Assembly (NCBI GenBank): GCA_950022655.1
Contig: OX465582.1
Span: 97,168,704 to 97,232,703 of the forward strand
Length of the DNA stretch: 64,000 nucleotides
Origin: Alentia gelatinosa
Taxonomy: Eukaryota > Annelida > Polychaeta > Phyllodocida > Polynoidae
Direction: 5' to 3'
Shown one piece after another: positions 55,695 through 64,000 of the stretch. Both the position numbers and the translations under genes were made by a program. Numbering within the stretch: position 1 is the stretch's first letter; each line of letters starts with the position of its first letter. The notes beneath the pieces are model-generated. The model worked only from the letters and a program-made list of their open reading frames with translations. It was not told the origin of the DNA and searched no databases.

Positions 55695-56033
55695 CATTAC
55701 CCCTACCCTGGATAAAAGGAGAGAAGCATGGGCTTGGGAACATAAAATTTTATTGAATTTTATATGTGTAAAATTTTATGCCGACCTTATTGGACGACAT
55801 ATGAATATGATATTAATATGAGTAATAAGGTAAATGTAATTGACAAATGGAGTAATAGTCAATTATGATAAGAAAATATGGTTAATTGACAAATGGAGTA
55901 ATAGTCAATTATGATAAGAAAATGGTATACAATATAAATGTAAATTGTACGTGATACAATACATGACAAATTGTATATTGTAAATAAAAATGCCAAAGAT
56001 CCATTAAACAAGGAGAGGGTGGGAGGGAGTAAT
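55695..56033 (-). repeat. B-like 3' region of element 2 with internal tandem repeat
   Basis: AT-rich tail after the recombinase. A unit of about 40 bp containing GACAAATGGAGTAATAGTCA and ATTATGATAAGAAAAT occurs twice in tandem (about 55840-55922). The outer part matches the solo remnant. Confidence 0.7.
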
Positions 56034-57098
56034 TTAAGAGTTTTTGTTGAGTAGTGATAGTACCAACGCCCGGTTGACAGAGTCGGCGTCATTGTTCGTA
56101 ATGTACGTCCTATGGGCGTTGGACCTCCAGCCGCCATACCTCTGGATGGAGAGTTCCGGCATACCGGCGTGGTATGCCTGTGTCGCTGCGGCCTTGCGAA
56201 GACCATGCAGCGTAAAGGTAGGCGGCTGTTGGGCTACATGTAGGAGGGCTTTCCACTCTTTAGTGAGGATCCTGGTCGTAACGGTCGCCCCGTGTACGTG
56301 CTGGAGGAACGGGTCCTCGGGGCTGGCCGTAGGGGACGCCACCAGCATCTGGCGTGTAGCACGTACTGGGCAGAACCGTGGATCGGGTGACTCCTGCAGC
56401 GTGACCGTTTTCTCCTCCCCCACGTGCTGCATGTTTTTGGCGGCCTTCACCCGGACGGTCACGTGTCGACGGCCAACCACCACATCCCGGCGCGACAGGT
56501 GTCGTGCCGCGTCGTACCTCGAGGCCGTCGGGGGCGCTACTTCGCTCTGCCTCAGAGCCGCGTAGTAGATGATCAAGATAGCGGCCCGTAGAGCGAGGTG
56601 AATTGGTGAGTCCGTAAGGGCCGCGAGGACGGCTCGGATCACGGCCAACGGCACTGGAGGTTTCACGTTGGGCTGATACGTCTTGTTTCGCCGCATCGCC
56701 TCGAGGGCCCGCCTGATCCGGAAGTCCTCCGTGGGTGCGACATCCCCTCCCGTCAGTCGCAGGTGCGACCGCACGTGTGAGAGGTGATTCGCGACCGTGG
56801 CCGGCGAGGGGGCGTGGTCCGCGACGTATTCGAGGTACGCCGTGGTAAAGCTCACCGTGGGCCTCTGCGGGTCGGCCCCCATCCGCCGGCAGAACGCGAG
56901 GTAGGTCGCGACGGCGCTCCGCTGGTTCGCGACCGTTCCGGGGGCACGTGCCTCTGATTGGCGAGCAGATGCCCTCGTCTGGAGACAGCGTAGCGCCGGA
57001 TCTGCACACGAGACGTAATACAGGAATAAAAGTCGCGTGAGTACAGGGGGTAACTTTAGTGAGGGAATGAAATTTGGTGAAGGTGGCCGCTTTGTCAA
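56034..57098 (-). CDS. Tyrosine recombinase of retrotransposon 2
   Basis: Open for 354 codons; the true start may lie later than the ATG at 57098, because homology begins near RAPGTVANQRSAVATYLAFC. The core-binding domain runs to about residue 160. Catalytic residues visible: Arg in YYAALRQSEVAPP, a candidate Lys in VRVKAAKN, His and Arg in TLHGLRKAAATQ, GGWRSN in the position of the second His/Trp box, and Tyr in HRTYITNND. All are present and no stop interrupts. In this class the enzyme inserts circular cDNA and makes no target duplication. The frame overlaps the RT frame by 839 nt. Confidence 0.88.
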   Translation of the reverse strand: MTKRPPSPNFIPSLKLPPVLTRLLFLYYVSCADPALRCLQTRASARQSEARAPGTVANQRSAVATYLAFCRRMGADPQRPTVSFTTAYLEYVADHAPSPATVANHLSHVRSHLRLTGGDVAPTEDFRIRRALEAMRRNKTYQPNVKPPVPLAVIRAVLAALTDSPIHLALRAAILIIYYAALRQSEVAPPTASRYDAARHLSRRDVVVGRRHVTVRVKAAKNMQHVGEEKTVTLQESPDPRFCPVRATRQMLVASPTASPEDPFLQHVHGATVTTRILTKEWKALLHVAQQPPTFTLHGLRKAAATQAYHAGMPELSIQRYGGWRSNAHRTYITNNDADSVNRALVLSLLNKNS

Positions 57099-58947
57099 AT
57101 TCCCTCGAGGTCAGGTGAGCACGGCTGAGGGCATCCGCCACGGTGTTGAGTACCCCCGGCACGTGCGTGTATATGAAATCGATCTGCAATTTTGCCTGGA
57201 CCATCCAGGCCTGACGGGCACACTCCGCAAGGACTGAGTTCCTTGCCCGTCCGGATGTGAGTGCCTGGACGGTGCCCAGGTTATCACAGAAGACTTCTAC
57301 CCGCGTGCCTCGATCCCGGTCGGTGAGGAAGGTATTCATCGCGAATATGGTGTTGAGTGCCTCGAGCTCGGCGATACAGTCGACGGGGTCGCTGACAGGG
57401 CACACCTGCCCGGAGTACGAGTACTTCCCGTCTGTACCTCCGATGCCCGAGAGGCACGCATCGACGATGATACACTTGGTAGGCGGGCCGCGAGGTATGA
57501 GGGCGTGGCCGTTCCAGCCCTCAGCGAAGCGGAGGAACCATTGCAAGTCCTGCCGCATGTCGGCGTTGATATTGACGTAGAAGCCGGACATCCTCCGTAG
57601 GGCCTCGAGCAATTTACTCACGAACGGCCGGGCCGGCCGTATGCACTTCGACACGTGAAGTATTTTGCCGAGGACCGACTGGAGTTGGCGTTTCGTCAGT
57701 GATCGTTTAGCGGCGACCGCCCTAACGTGCGCCCGTACGTCCAGCAGCTTGTCCTCGGGGATGGTGAGGGACATCTCCGGGGCATTGATGACGATGCCCA
57801 GCCACGTAACGACCGGCGCCGGGGTCTGTGCCTTCTCTCGTGCCTCCGGGAGCCCGAGTACTTTGAAAAGCGCACGGGCAATGTTAAAGTCGTCGGTCGC
57901 CTTGGCCCGGCTCGGGGACAGGATGATCAGGTCGTCCAGGTACATACATGCCTCGACCCCCTTCCGGCCGAGGATACCCACGATGCAGTCTGCCACGCAC
58001 TGCATGTGGTACGAGGAGGCACGGGCACCAAACGGCATGGCCGTGTCACAGAAGTACCCGTCCTCCCATGCAAAGCATAACAACGGCCAGTCGAGGGGGT
58101 CGCACCTGAAATTCTTATATGCCCTGGCGATGTCGATGGTGGACATATAGCTACCGGGCCCGGAGGCCACCAGGCGGCCGACGAAACTGTCGACGGTCGG
58201 GAGGCAGTGGTCGCGCTCCTGCCCGTAGACTGAGTTTTTTATGATGTACCCATTTACACTTTGCTCCTTAGGGTACGTCATATCCGTAATGACACGACGG
58301 TCGTTGGAGGCCCGTTTTTCGCGTGTCATTAACGGCGACACGTGGCACCAGGGTGAGAACGGGGGTTCCTGGAATGGTCCCAGTAGGTTACTGTGCCCGC
58401 CTTCTTTCTGGATGAACTTTCTGATCTGCTCTGGGTACCCCGTGGCACTGGGGTGGTTGGGTACCCCTCGGGTGTCGCTGGTCGGGCCGATGTACCCCAG
58501 AGGGAACCCGTAGCGCACGAAGTCCAGTAGCTCCCTCCCCTCCGGTGCGTCCCCGAGGTAACGTACCCAGGCCGGTACGTTGAGATCGGAAGGGAGCTCG
58601 ATCCGTGCCCCCAGCGCGTTTGGCAGCCCGGTTCGCCGCACCTCCGAGTAGATGTATGCGTGTCCTGGCGGCCCGGGCCCGGCGAAGTCCGGCCAGTGGG
58701 CCCGCCTGTGGTCCGCGAATGCCCCGGGGTCCGTCCGGAGGCCGGGGGAGGGGACACCGGTCTCGCAGACCTCCCTAATGGCCGAGAAGTCTGGTGAAGC
58801 GGTTGTGTCCATTTCCTCCCGGGGCAATTGCCGAGGCAATTGCTCGCTGTACACGCTATCACCGATACTACTGGGAGTGGATTCAGTGTGCGTGTCGTAA
58901 GCGTCCTTTGTGTTGGCCACGTGCCCGGCGGGAGGTGTTGTTGACAC
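56260..58947 (-). CDS. Reverse transcriptase-RNase H of retrotransposon 2
   Basis: 895 codons from ATG at 58947. A variable N-terminal linker is followed by RYGFPLGYIG and FSPWCHVSPLMTREKR, shared with element 1. RT motif A is STIDIARAYKNF; motif B MPFGARASSYHMQ; motif C ACMYLDDLIIL (YLDD); then TWLGIVINAPEMSLTIPEDK. RNase H: IIVDACLSGIGG (D), CIAELEALNTIF (E), VFCDNLGTVQAL (D) and VADALSRA (D), so all four acidic positions are kept. Recognisable homology ends near 57050. The last 260 or so codons, rich in Arg/Pro/Gly, lie antiparallel in phase to nothing and overlap the recombinase in a different frame; they are probably an unused open frame. Confidence 0.88.
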   Translation of the reverse strand: MSTTPPAGHVANTKDAYDTHTESTPSSIGDSVYSEQLPRQLPREEMDTTASPDFSAIREVCETGVPSPGLRTDPGAFADHRRAHWPDFAGPGPPGHAYIYSEVRRTGLPNALGARIELPSDLNVPAWVRYLGDAPEGRELLDFVRYGFPLGYIGPTSDTRGVPNHPSATGYPEQIRKFIQKEGGHSNLLGPFQEPPFSPWCHVSPLMTREKRASNDRRVITDMTYPKEQSVNGYIIKNSVYGQERDHCLPTVDSFVGRLVASGPGSYMSTIDIARAYKNFRCDPLDWPLLCFAWEDGYFCDTAMPFGARASSYHMQCVADCIVGILGRKGVEACMYLDDLIILSPSRAKATDDFNIARALFKVLGLPEAREKAQTPAPVVTWLGIVINAPEMSLTIPEDKLLDVRAHVRAVAAKRSLTKRQLQSVLGKILHVSKCIRPARPFVSKLLEALRRMSGFYVNINADMRQDLQWFLRFAEGWNGHALIPRGPPTKCIIVDACLSGIGGTDGKYSYSGQVCPVSDPVDCIAELEALNTIFAMNTFLTDRDRGTRVEVFCDNLGTVQALTSGRARNSVLAECARQAWMVQAKLQIDFIYTHVPGVLNTVADALSRAHLTSREFDKAATFTKFHSLTKVTPCTHATFIPVLRLVCRSGATLSPDEGICSPIRGTCPRNGREPAERRRDLPRVLPADGGRPAEAHGELYHGVPRIRRGPRPLAGHGRESPLTRAVAPATDGRGCRTHGGLPDQAGPRGDAAKQDVSAQRETSSAVGRDPSRPRGPYGLTNSPRSTGRYLDHLLRGSEAERSSAPDGLEVRRGTTPVAPGCGGWPSTRDRPGEGRQKHAARGGGENGHAAGVTRSTVLPSTCYTPDAGGVPYGQPRGPVPPARTRGDRYDQDPH

Positions 58948-59079
58948 GTGGGGTGTTGCGTCACCCCTGCTGCACCCTTTGATCGTTAAGCCCCCCTTCC
59001 GCTGTGGTGTGCACGTACTGGGCGGGGGGGGGCGAGCGACGCGCCTCGCTCACTCGCGGGGCGCGTCCGGTCCGTTTTT

Positions 59080-60159
59080 TTAACTCTGTTGTGGGAGTGC
59101 TTTGGTGTCGGCGGCGCGAGCCGAGTGTCCGGCGTGGTGCATCCGGTGTGGTGTGGGTGTCGGTGTGGGCAGAGTACTGTCGTACCCCACGCCGTACGAC
59201 AGCTTGCGGTTACAGGCATGGATGGAGTGTGTGCACATCCTGCCGACCGAGTCGCAGAAGGAGCACACATGTAACCATTTAATTCCCCGCTCCTGGTGGC
59301 CGTTTCGCTGCCGACACCCTCTCTCCGAGTTGTATGCCCGGCATGGCAGCTCATGCCCTCCGGACTTTTCTCCTCCTTGACTCGCACCGTTCCCAGCCGT
59401 AGGCGTCATGGCCAGACGAACCCGTTCATCCTGGATTCGTACATGATCCGACCAATAAATACGTCCCGCCTCCACCTGGTCAAAAATGAAGTTGGACCAA
59501 CGGCGCACGCCGGCCCACGGCCGTGCCTGCGCGTCCACGGAGACCTGGTGGAGGTGACGATACATGTCCTTACGGTCACACTCCTGGGTAGCACGGTCGT
59601 CCTCCATGAGTGCCAGGAAAGCACTGATGTACTCGAGGGGGCCCAGCGTACCCCTGACCTCGAGTTTCTGACTGAGGGTATATATGCCCTCACGGTCCAC
59701 AAACATGAACGGCTTGGAAATCAAACGAGAGGTGGTCAAATCTGAGGCCAACTTACCAGCCGTTCTCTCATGTCGTAGGGCCTCACGGTCGAGCTCCCTT
59801 TGTAGCAAATCCTCCGGCATGTACTGCTCCCGCAGCTGCCTCGGGGGTGGTAGCCGTGCGGTCTGCTCGTGCGCCCATTCTCTGGTCCGGGCCTCCACGG
59901 CTGTCGGTTCCGTCGGCGGCCTCGACCTCGAAGCCCGGGACGAGGATCGTTGGCGAGACATTCTGTTGATTGCCTCCATCATGGTATCCATCTTGTTCTC
60001 CAGGGCGGTCATCCTCGAGGACTTAACGGTCGACCCGTTGTCGGAGACCGATGCCACGTGGTCCGTGCCGGTTTGTCTGGAGTCTGAGACCGTACCTTCG
60101 ATGTCTGGTCCTTGGGATGGTCCAGCGACGGGATTACTTCGCGTATTCGGGGGACCCAT
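59080..60159 (-). CDS. gag-like ORF1 of retrotransposon 2
   Basis: 359 codons from ATG at 60159. The N terminus is polar, then a predicted coiled-coil-like helix (TALENKMDTMMEAINRMSRQ) and an SR-rich stretch, then a conserved domain with FVDREGIYTLSQKL, LGPLEYISAFLALMEDD and WSNFIFDQVEAGRIYW. Near the C terminus is a zinc-binding layout, PCRAYNSERGC (C-x7-C), HVCSFCDSVG, then His and Cys, the same as element 1. It ends 132 bases before the RT start codon. Likely nucleic-acid-binding particle protein; no stops. Confidence 0.82.
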   Translation of the reverse strand: MGPPNTRSNPVAGPSQGPDIEGTVSDSRQTGTDHVASVSDNGSTVKSSRMTALENKMDTMMEAINRMSRQRSSSRASRSRPPTEPTAVEARTREWAHEQTARLPPPRQLREQYMPEDLLQRELDREALRHERTAGKLASDLTTSRLISKPFMFVDREGIYTLSQKLEVRGTLGPLEYISAFLALMEDDRATQECDRKDMYRHLHQVSVDAQARPWAGVRRWSNFIFDQVEAGRIYWSDHVRIQDERVRLAMTPTAGNGASQGGEKSGGHELPCRAYNSERGCRQRNGHQERGIKWLHVCSFCDSVGRMCTHSIHACNRKLSYGVGYDSTLPTPTPTPHRMHHAGHSARAADTKALPQQS

Positions 60160-60559
60160 GTTGAACTCTTCTCCTCACTCGTGATGCGTGTTCCTCGTGA
60201 TAGAATGGACGTGCCGGCCCGTACTCGTGGAGTATGAGGCTGCGAGCACGTGGCCAAAAAGACGAGAAAGACTGGAGTAGGTGTGTACTGCAGTACAGCT
60301 GGAGAAGAAGTGAGACCGGGACCGGTGGCTTGGCCGCGCTCGTGACTGCGCAGTACGTGTGAGAGCCGCTAGGGGGCAGGAGGGGCGCTCGTGTCGCGCG
60401 AGAGGGGGGAACACCAGGGGGAGCAATGACCACCCCTGACCAACGGCCATGGGTCACCTTCTCGGCGGAAAGCGTTGGAATTACCGTTGGGGCAGTGTTG
60501 GCATGCATCTTGAATTTAGACGCCACTTTTATACAGTTTTCATACGGATCTTTTAGATG

Positions 60560-63350
60560 ACTAAAATTAAAAGCATAACGCTTTAGCACATGTCCCCGGT
60601 TAATATAAATCTGTTGACTATCAATTGAATATGCTCTTCTTCTACACATCTTTCAATAGACATACTATAACTTCACGGCTGTGGTTAGGATAGGGGTAGG
60701 TGCAGTGTTGCAAATAGGTATAGGGACATACTTGGTATAGGGATACAAGCTTTACAACATCAACATTACTGAGCAACACTGAGTGTTCCACTACCGTTTT
60801 GCCAGATCTGCTTCAATCTCAATACTACTAGCACTCTATAGACTTGTGATTGCCAACAGCGATCAGTAATTGCTGGCCTATGAGAAAAAAAACGAGCTTG
60901 CCCAACTTCAATGTTGTCACTAGAAGTGCTACAATGACCATAGCGGATCATTCTCAAGCCATATTCAAGGCTAAAACAAGATAGCGCTAGTGGTATAAGA
61001 AAACTTTCATTTGGCCTGCTACTTATTTCTTCTAGTTTTCAATAAAAATTGTGAGATTGAGCTAATATAACAATAATAGTAAGTACCTAAGAACACCAGT
61101 CTTTCCACGTTTTCTTCTAATCTGCTTATTTTACTATTTAAGATTGATTTGTCCCTTTTTCCAATTCAGGTTGTATTAAATATAGGTTGATTAGGGAAAA
61201 ATTACTGATAAAAGTTAAAATGACAGTGGAAATTGAAGACTTCAAAGAAGTAATACCTCATTTTAATTTCTAGTTGTTTTATTCACAAATGGGAAATTTA
61301 ATCAAGGCAATAGCACACGCCAGTTGATTTCTTGTTTTCTCCTATTAGCCTCACGTTTTTCTCCTCAATGAATCTTTTCTTGACAGTATGATTACAATGT
61401 AATGCGATTAATTACTCATTATGAATCAGATCTGTTACCTTTTTTCTATGGAAATATTAGTAGCCTTCCAGAAAGAAAAAAACATTGTACGGAATTTTAT
61501 TAAGAGCTGGTATGCAAAAAGTACCTTGCTTTTGATACAAACATTTTCAGACATTCAAGGTGAAAAAACTTAAGCCAGATACCTCCCAAGCTGCTAGCAT
61601 GTTTCTTGGTAACTATGACAACATTAATACGAAGATGGGCCAGTCCCAGATTGGTGCTAGCTTCCTGTTCAGTCATTGGTTTCGTACCCACTCTCAAACC
61701 TCCACAGACAACAGTCCCCAGCACCTAAATATCCCACCTCCTGGTGGAAATTCGAGACCAGCACAGATTCAGGAGTCGCACCAAGGTGGCTGACATTTTA
61801 GCTGTGCGCTAAATATAAACCGAAGTGACATTTGGAAAATGCTGACTTTAATCCCGTGTTAAGGTTATTTTAAAAAACACACGCACGTGGACTAAAACCC
61901 ACCCAGTGATGACAGTGTTCTTACACTGTTACCGATCGCAGGGATCCTTCTTTGCCTGTGGAGTGAATATTGATCGATGTGATTTTTCTCCACATTTTCT
62001 TCGCCTTTGGAGCGGACATTAAATTAGAGTCTCCATGCTTTATATCTAACGTGACGAGAAAGGTCCGCCGCTTCTATTCTACGTTATATCCGAAATGGGA
62101 TTTAGGCATCTAAAGCGTATAGCGTAATGTAATCTTCCCCGTACAGCCAGGCTCATCACTGGAGGTGGCTTCTGCCAGCTATAAAACATTATAGGATTAA
62201 GACACGGCAGGTTTTTCCATCACGGCCATCTATGCCCTCGGGCAGTAGACTGAGATTTAAAGCGTGTCTATTAATGAATCACTCCCAGACATGACTCGCT
62301 TTGTATAGGAAACCCCGGCCTTCTGTTTCCAACCTTGTAAAGGAATGGAAATCACACGGAGATTAATTTGTCTTTAGTGAAAATTTAAAAAAAAGGAAAA
62401 TTACCAACAAGGAAATGCACTGTAGTCTAGGTGGTATGCCCACAGAACACTGGGCCTTGTTTTTTAGTCAAGATAATCTTTGGCTAAGACCGTCTTAAGA
62501 CCAAAGTGTGCTATAGACAAGATATCTTAGAGGATCTTTGATATATCTTGGGCTGAGACTGGTTCCCTTTGCATAGCTGAGGCCGACTGGTGTGTACGGC
62601 GCTCCGCTAAACAGTGAGGATGCACCATCTTTTTCTGGCCATTTCCAACAGCCTCTCCCTCCTGAACGACTAGATATGATCGATCACTGCAGACTCCTGC
62701 ACCTAAATATCTCCCTGTAATCCTGTTCACCATTCTGTGCCATGGTTTAGGGTCTTTGCCAACCAGTCATGCATAATAGCTGCCCTTTGCTTCCAGCCTC
62801 CTGGCAAAGCTGTGTAAGTGTGCTTTTTATCCCGCAAGCATGGACCTATATTTTGATTTGGAGGCTGTCTGTATTGAAGCAGGAGAGAAGCAACGTCGTC
62901 ATTAGATACAAGGCCAAAAAGAACTTAGATGATTTAGTATAATTCGCTACAGATAGTGGAGTAAGCGCCATAATTCAGACTAAATCGAATAACATGGTTT
63001 AACTATTTAAAGGACAGACAATGTCAATAACTATTTTTATGTAGGATGGCATTATTGGCATGCAGATAGATTACAAAGACTGGGAATACTTTCGTCAAGT
63101 AATGTTGCTAAATCTTATAATACACTGTTAGGATCTGTACTATGCACTTTATGAGATATTTTTACATTGGCTTCTTTTAAAAAAAAATCTTTTTTAAATT
63201 CTTTATTGTATCTCTCGCGAACGAGTTTTTCAGATTACAATATTCATGATAACATACTACATAGACATTCAACATAATACGGTATCAAATATTAAAGTGG
63301 TAGAATGCCACATTTGATAATAGTAGAATGAAATGAGGATGAAGAATAAA
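60560..63350. other. Non-coding stretch with one weak exon candidate
   Basis: Mostly AT-rich. Besides the candidate at 61551-61793, a minus-strand frame at 62527-62733 (ITGRYLGAGVCSDRSYLVV) was noted but has no clear splice sites. 61950-62030 contains two similar CTTTGCCTGTGGAGTG / CTTCGCCTTTGGAGCG words. Confidence 0.35.
61551..61793 (+). CDS. Candidate terminal exon, unrecognised
   Basis: The acceptor AACATTTTCAG precedes an open frame of 80 codons to TGA: TFKVKKLKPDTSQAASMFLG, DNINTKMGQSQIGASFLF, then a Ser/Gln/Pro-rich tail. No homolog recognised and no upstream exon located. Confidence 0.28.
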   Translation, partial: TFKVKKLKPDTSQAASMFLGNYDNINTKMGQSQIGASFLFSHWFRTHSQTSTDNSPQHLNIPPPGGNSRPAQIQESHQGG

Positions 63351-63362
63351 TGCTGTGTTGGT

Positions 63363-64000
63363 TTATCGAGGTTTTTGGATTTTCGGCTTAAACTCCTTAG
63401 CAGTGAGACACCTTTGGGTATCAGACGAGAGTGCGTCCCAAGCCTTTATACCCCGCATAAAAGGCGATTCTCTAACCAAGACAGTCTTTGGGCATGTGGT
63501 CTTAAACTTGACCTTTGAACAACTACAGGTTCTTCCCATTCTAGTAACAAGCAAGCTTTTGTTTGAAGAAGCTTTATACATAGTCATGAGTAACTGTCTA
63601 TGCCTACGAACAGACGGTGGATCAAGTTGGCACTTTGCATATATAGCTCTCGAGAAGATAGACCTGCTACACCACGATGGTTGCAAACTATCCTTATTCC
63701 TCGTAACATTAGTCTTTCCAGGGATCCTAGATCCATTTTTCGAAAGCTCTCATGCAAGAAAGAACAGTATTCCATGACAGATTGTATATTAGATGTGAAT
63801 ACTTCTCGTGCAGCGCCGTAGGTAAGGCATGCCCTCAATTTACTGAATTTGAAAAGTCGTCCACTGACTGTTTTTATTATACCATTAACATGCTGTTTCC
63901 ATGAGAGTTCCGGGTTTAGCAGAACTCCAAGATATGCATACATGTTGCTATAATCCAGTTCCATGTCTAACATACTGATAAGTGGTTTTTGTATGTGTCT
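63363..64000 (-). pseudogene. LINE ORF2 3' tail, frameshifted, running off the window
   Basis: The minus-strand frame from the window edge to 63584 reads YAYLGVLLNPELSWKQHV, then GRLFKFSKLRACLTYGAAR and NIQSVMEYCSFLHESFRKM, RLMLRGIRIVC. This is the region after the RT domain of non-LTR retrotransposons (Y-L-G-V-x-L-x-x-x-L-S-W-x-x-H-V). At about 63600 the homology passes to another frame (MTMYKASSNKSLLVTRMGR, FMRGIKAWDALSSDTQRC) ending at 63363. The frameshift indicates a dead copy. RT itself would lie beyond the right edge. Confidence 0.75.

Larger units (their letters stand above)
55695..60478 (-). mobile_element. Ngaro-like retrotransposon 2 with open genes
   Basis: Minus-strand order: 5' A-like region (about 60478-60400), gag (60159-59080), RT-RNase H (from 58947), overlapping tyrosine recombinase (57098-56034), and B-like 3' region (56033-55695). 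The A and B limits come from matching the solo remnant at 52471-52860. The coding interior is GC-rich. I could not find A2 and B2 copies after the B region, so the right end may be lost or the family may be organised differently. No methyltransferase frame. Same family level as element 1 but strongly diverged. Confidence 0.85.

Noticed and set aside
58652..60184. Plus-strand frames opposite RT and gag of element 2
   Set aside because: Antisense shadows of GC-rich genes with clear minus-strand motifs.

Overview
The window is eukaryotic and looks like genomic DNA of a marine invertebrate animal, such as a cephalochordate, hemichordate, echinoderm or lophotrochozoan; I cannot fix the species. 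The reasons are AT-rich non-coding DNA, spliced exons with GT-AG borders, dense microsatellites, many foldback/MITE-like repeats, tyrosine-recombinase retrotransposons and LINE remnants. No bacterial operon, CRISPR array, rRNA or tRNA was seen.

Layout. 0-8.4 kb is mostly non-coding: an E-box cluster (~1 kb), a 138-bp tandem duplication, foldback repeats, a promoter-like block (~4.1-4.3 kb) and two exon-like segments (5.0 kb minus; 6.9 kb plus, possibly RNF213-like). 8451-13131 is a complete Ngaro-type retrotransposon with split direct repeats (A1, genes, B1, A2, B2) but broken genes. 13.1-20.4 kb is non-coding with foldback and TA-flanked elements. 20.5-24.6 kb on the minus strand is the best host gene, a six-exon class I SAM-dependent methyltransferase resembling histamine N-methyltransferase. 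25-30 kb holds LINE-like and DIRS-like fossils. 30-39 kb is largely non-coding with several repeat families. At 39.8-46.1 kb, two GC-rich segments ending in splice donors are followed by an exon with a start codon and signal peptide, probably the 5' end of a secreted or membrane protein gene on the plus strand. 48.3-49.4 kb is a cluster of foldbacks. 52.47-52.86 kb is a solo A-B remnant of a second Ngaro-like family. 55.7-60.5 kb is a larger Ngaro-like element on the minus strand whose gag, RT-RNase H and tyrosine recombinase are all open. The window ends in a LINE 3' tail.

The most unusual signal is a set of about thirteen long palindromes across the window. Most share a GC-rich apex close to CACTCGGCTTCGCCTCGTGA although their stem sequences differ. 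Their arms are interrupted at symmetric places by short ACTCG-type words that are repeated in the same orientation rather than complementary. They look like nested shells, each bracketed by a direct repeat.
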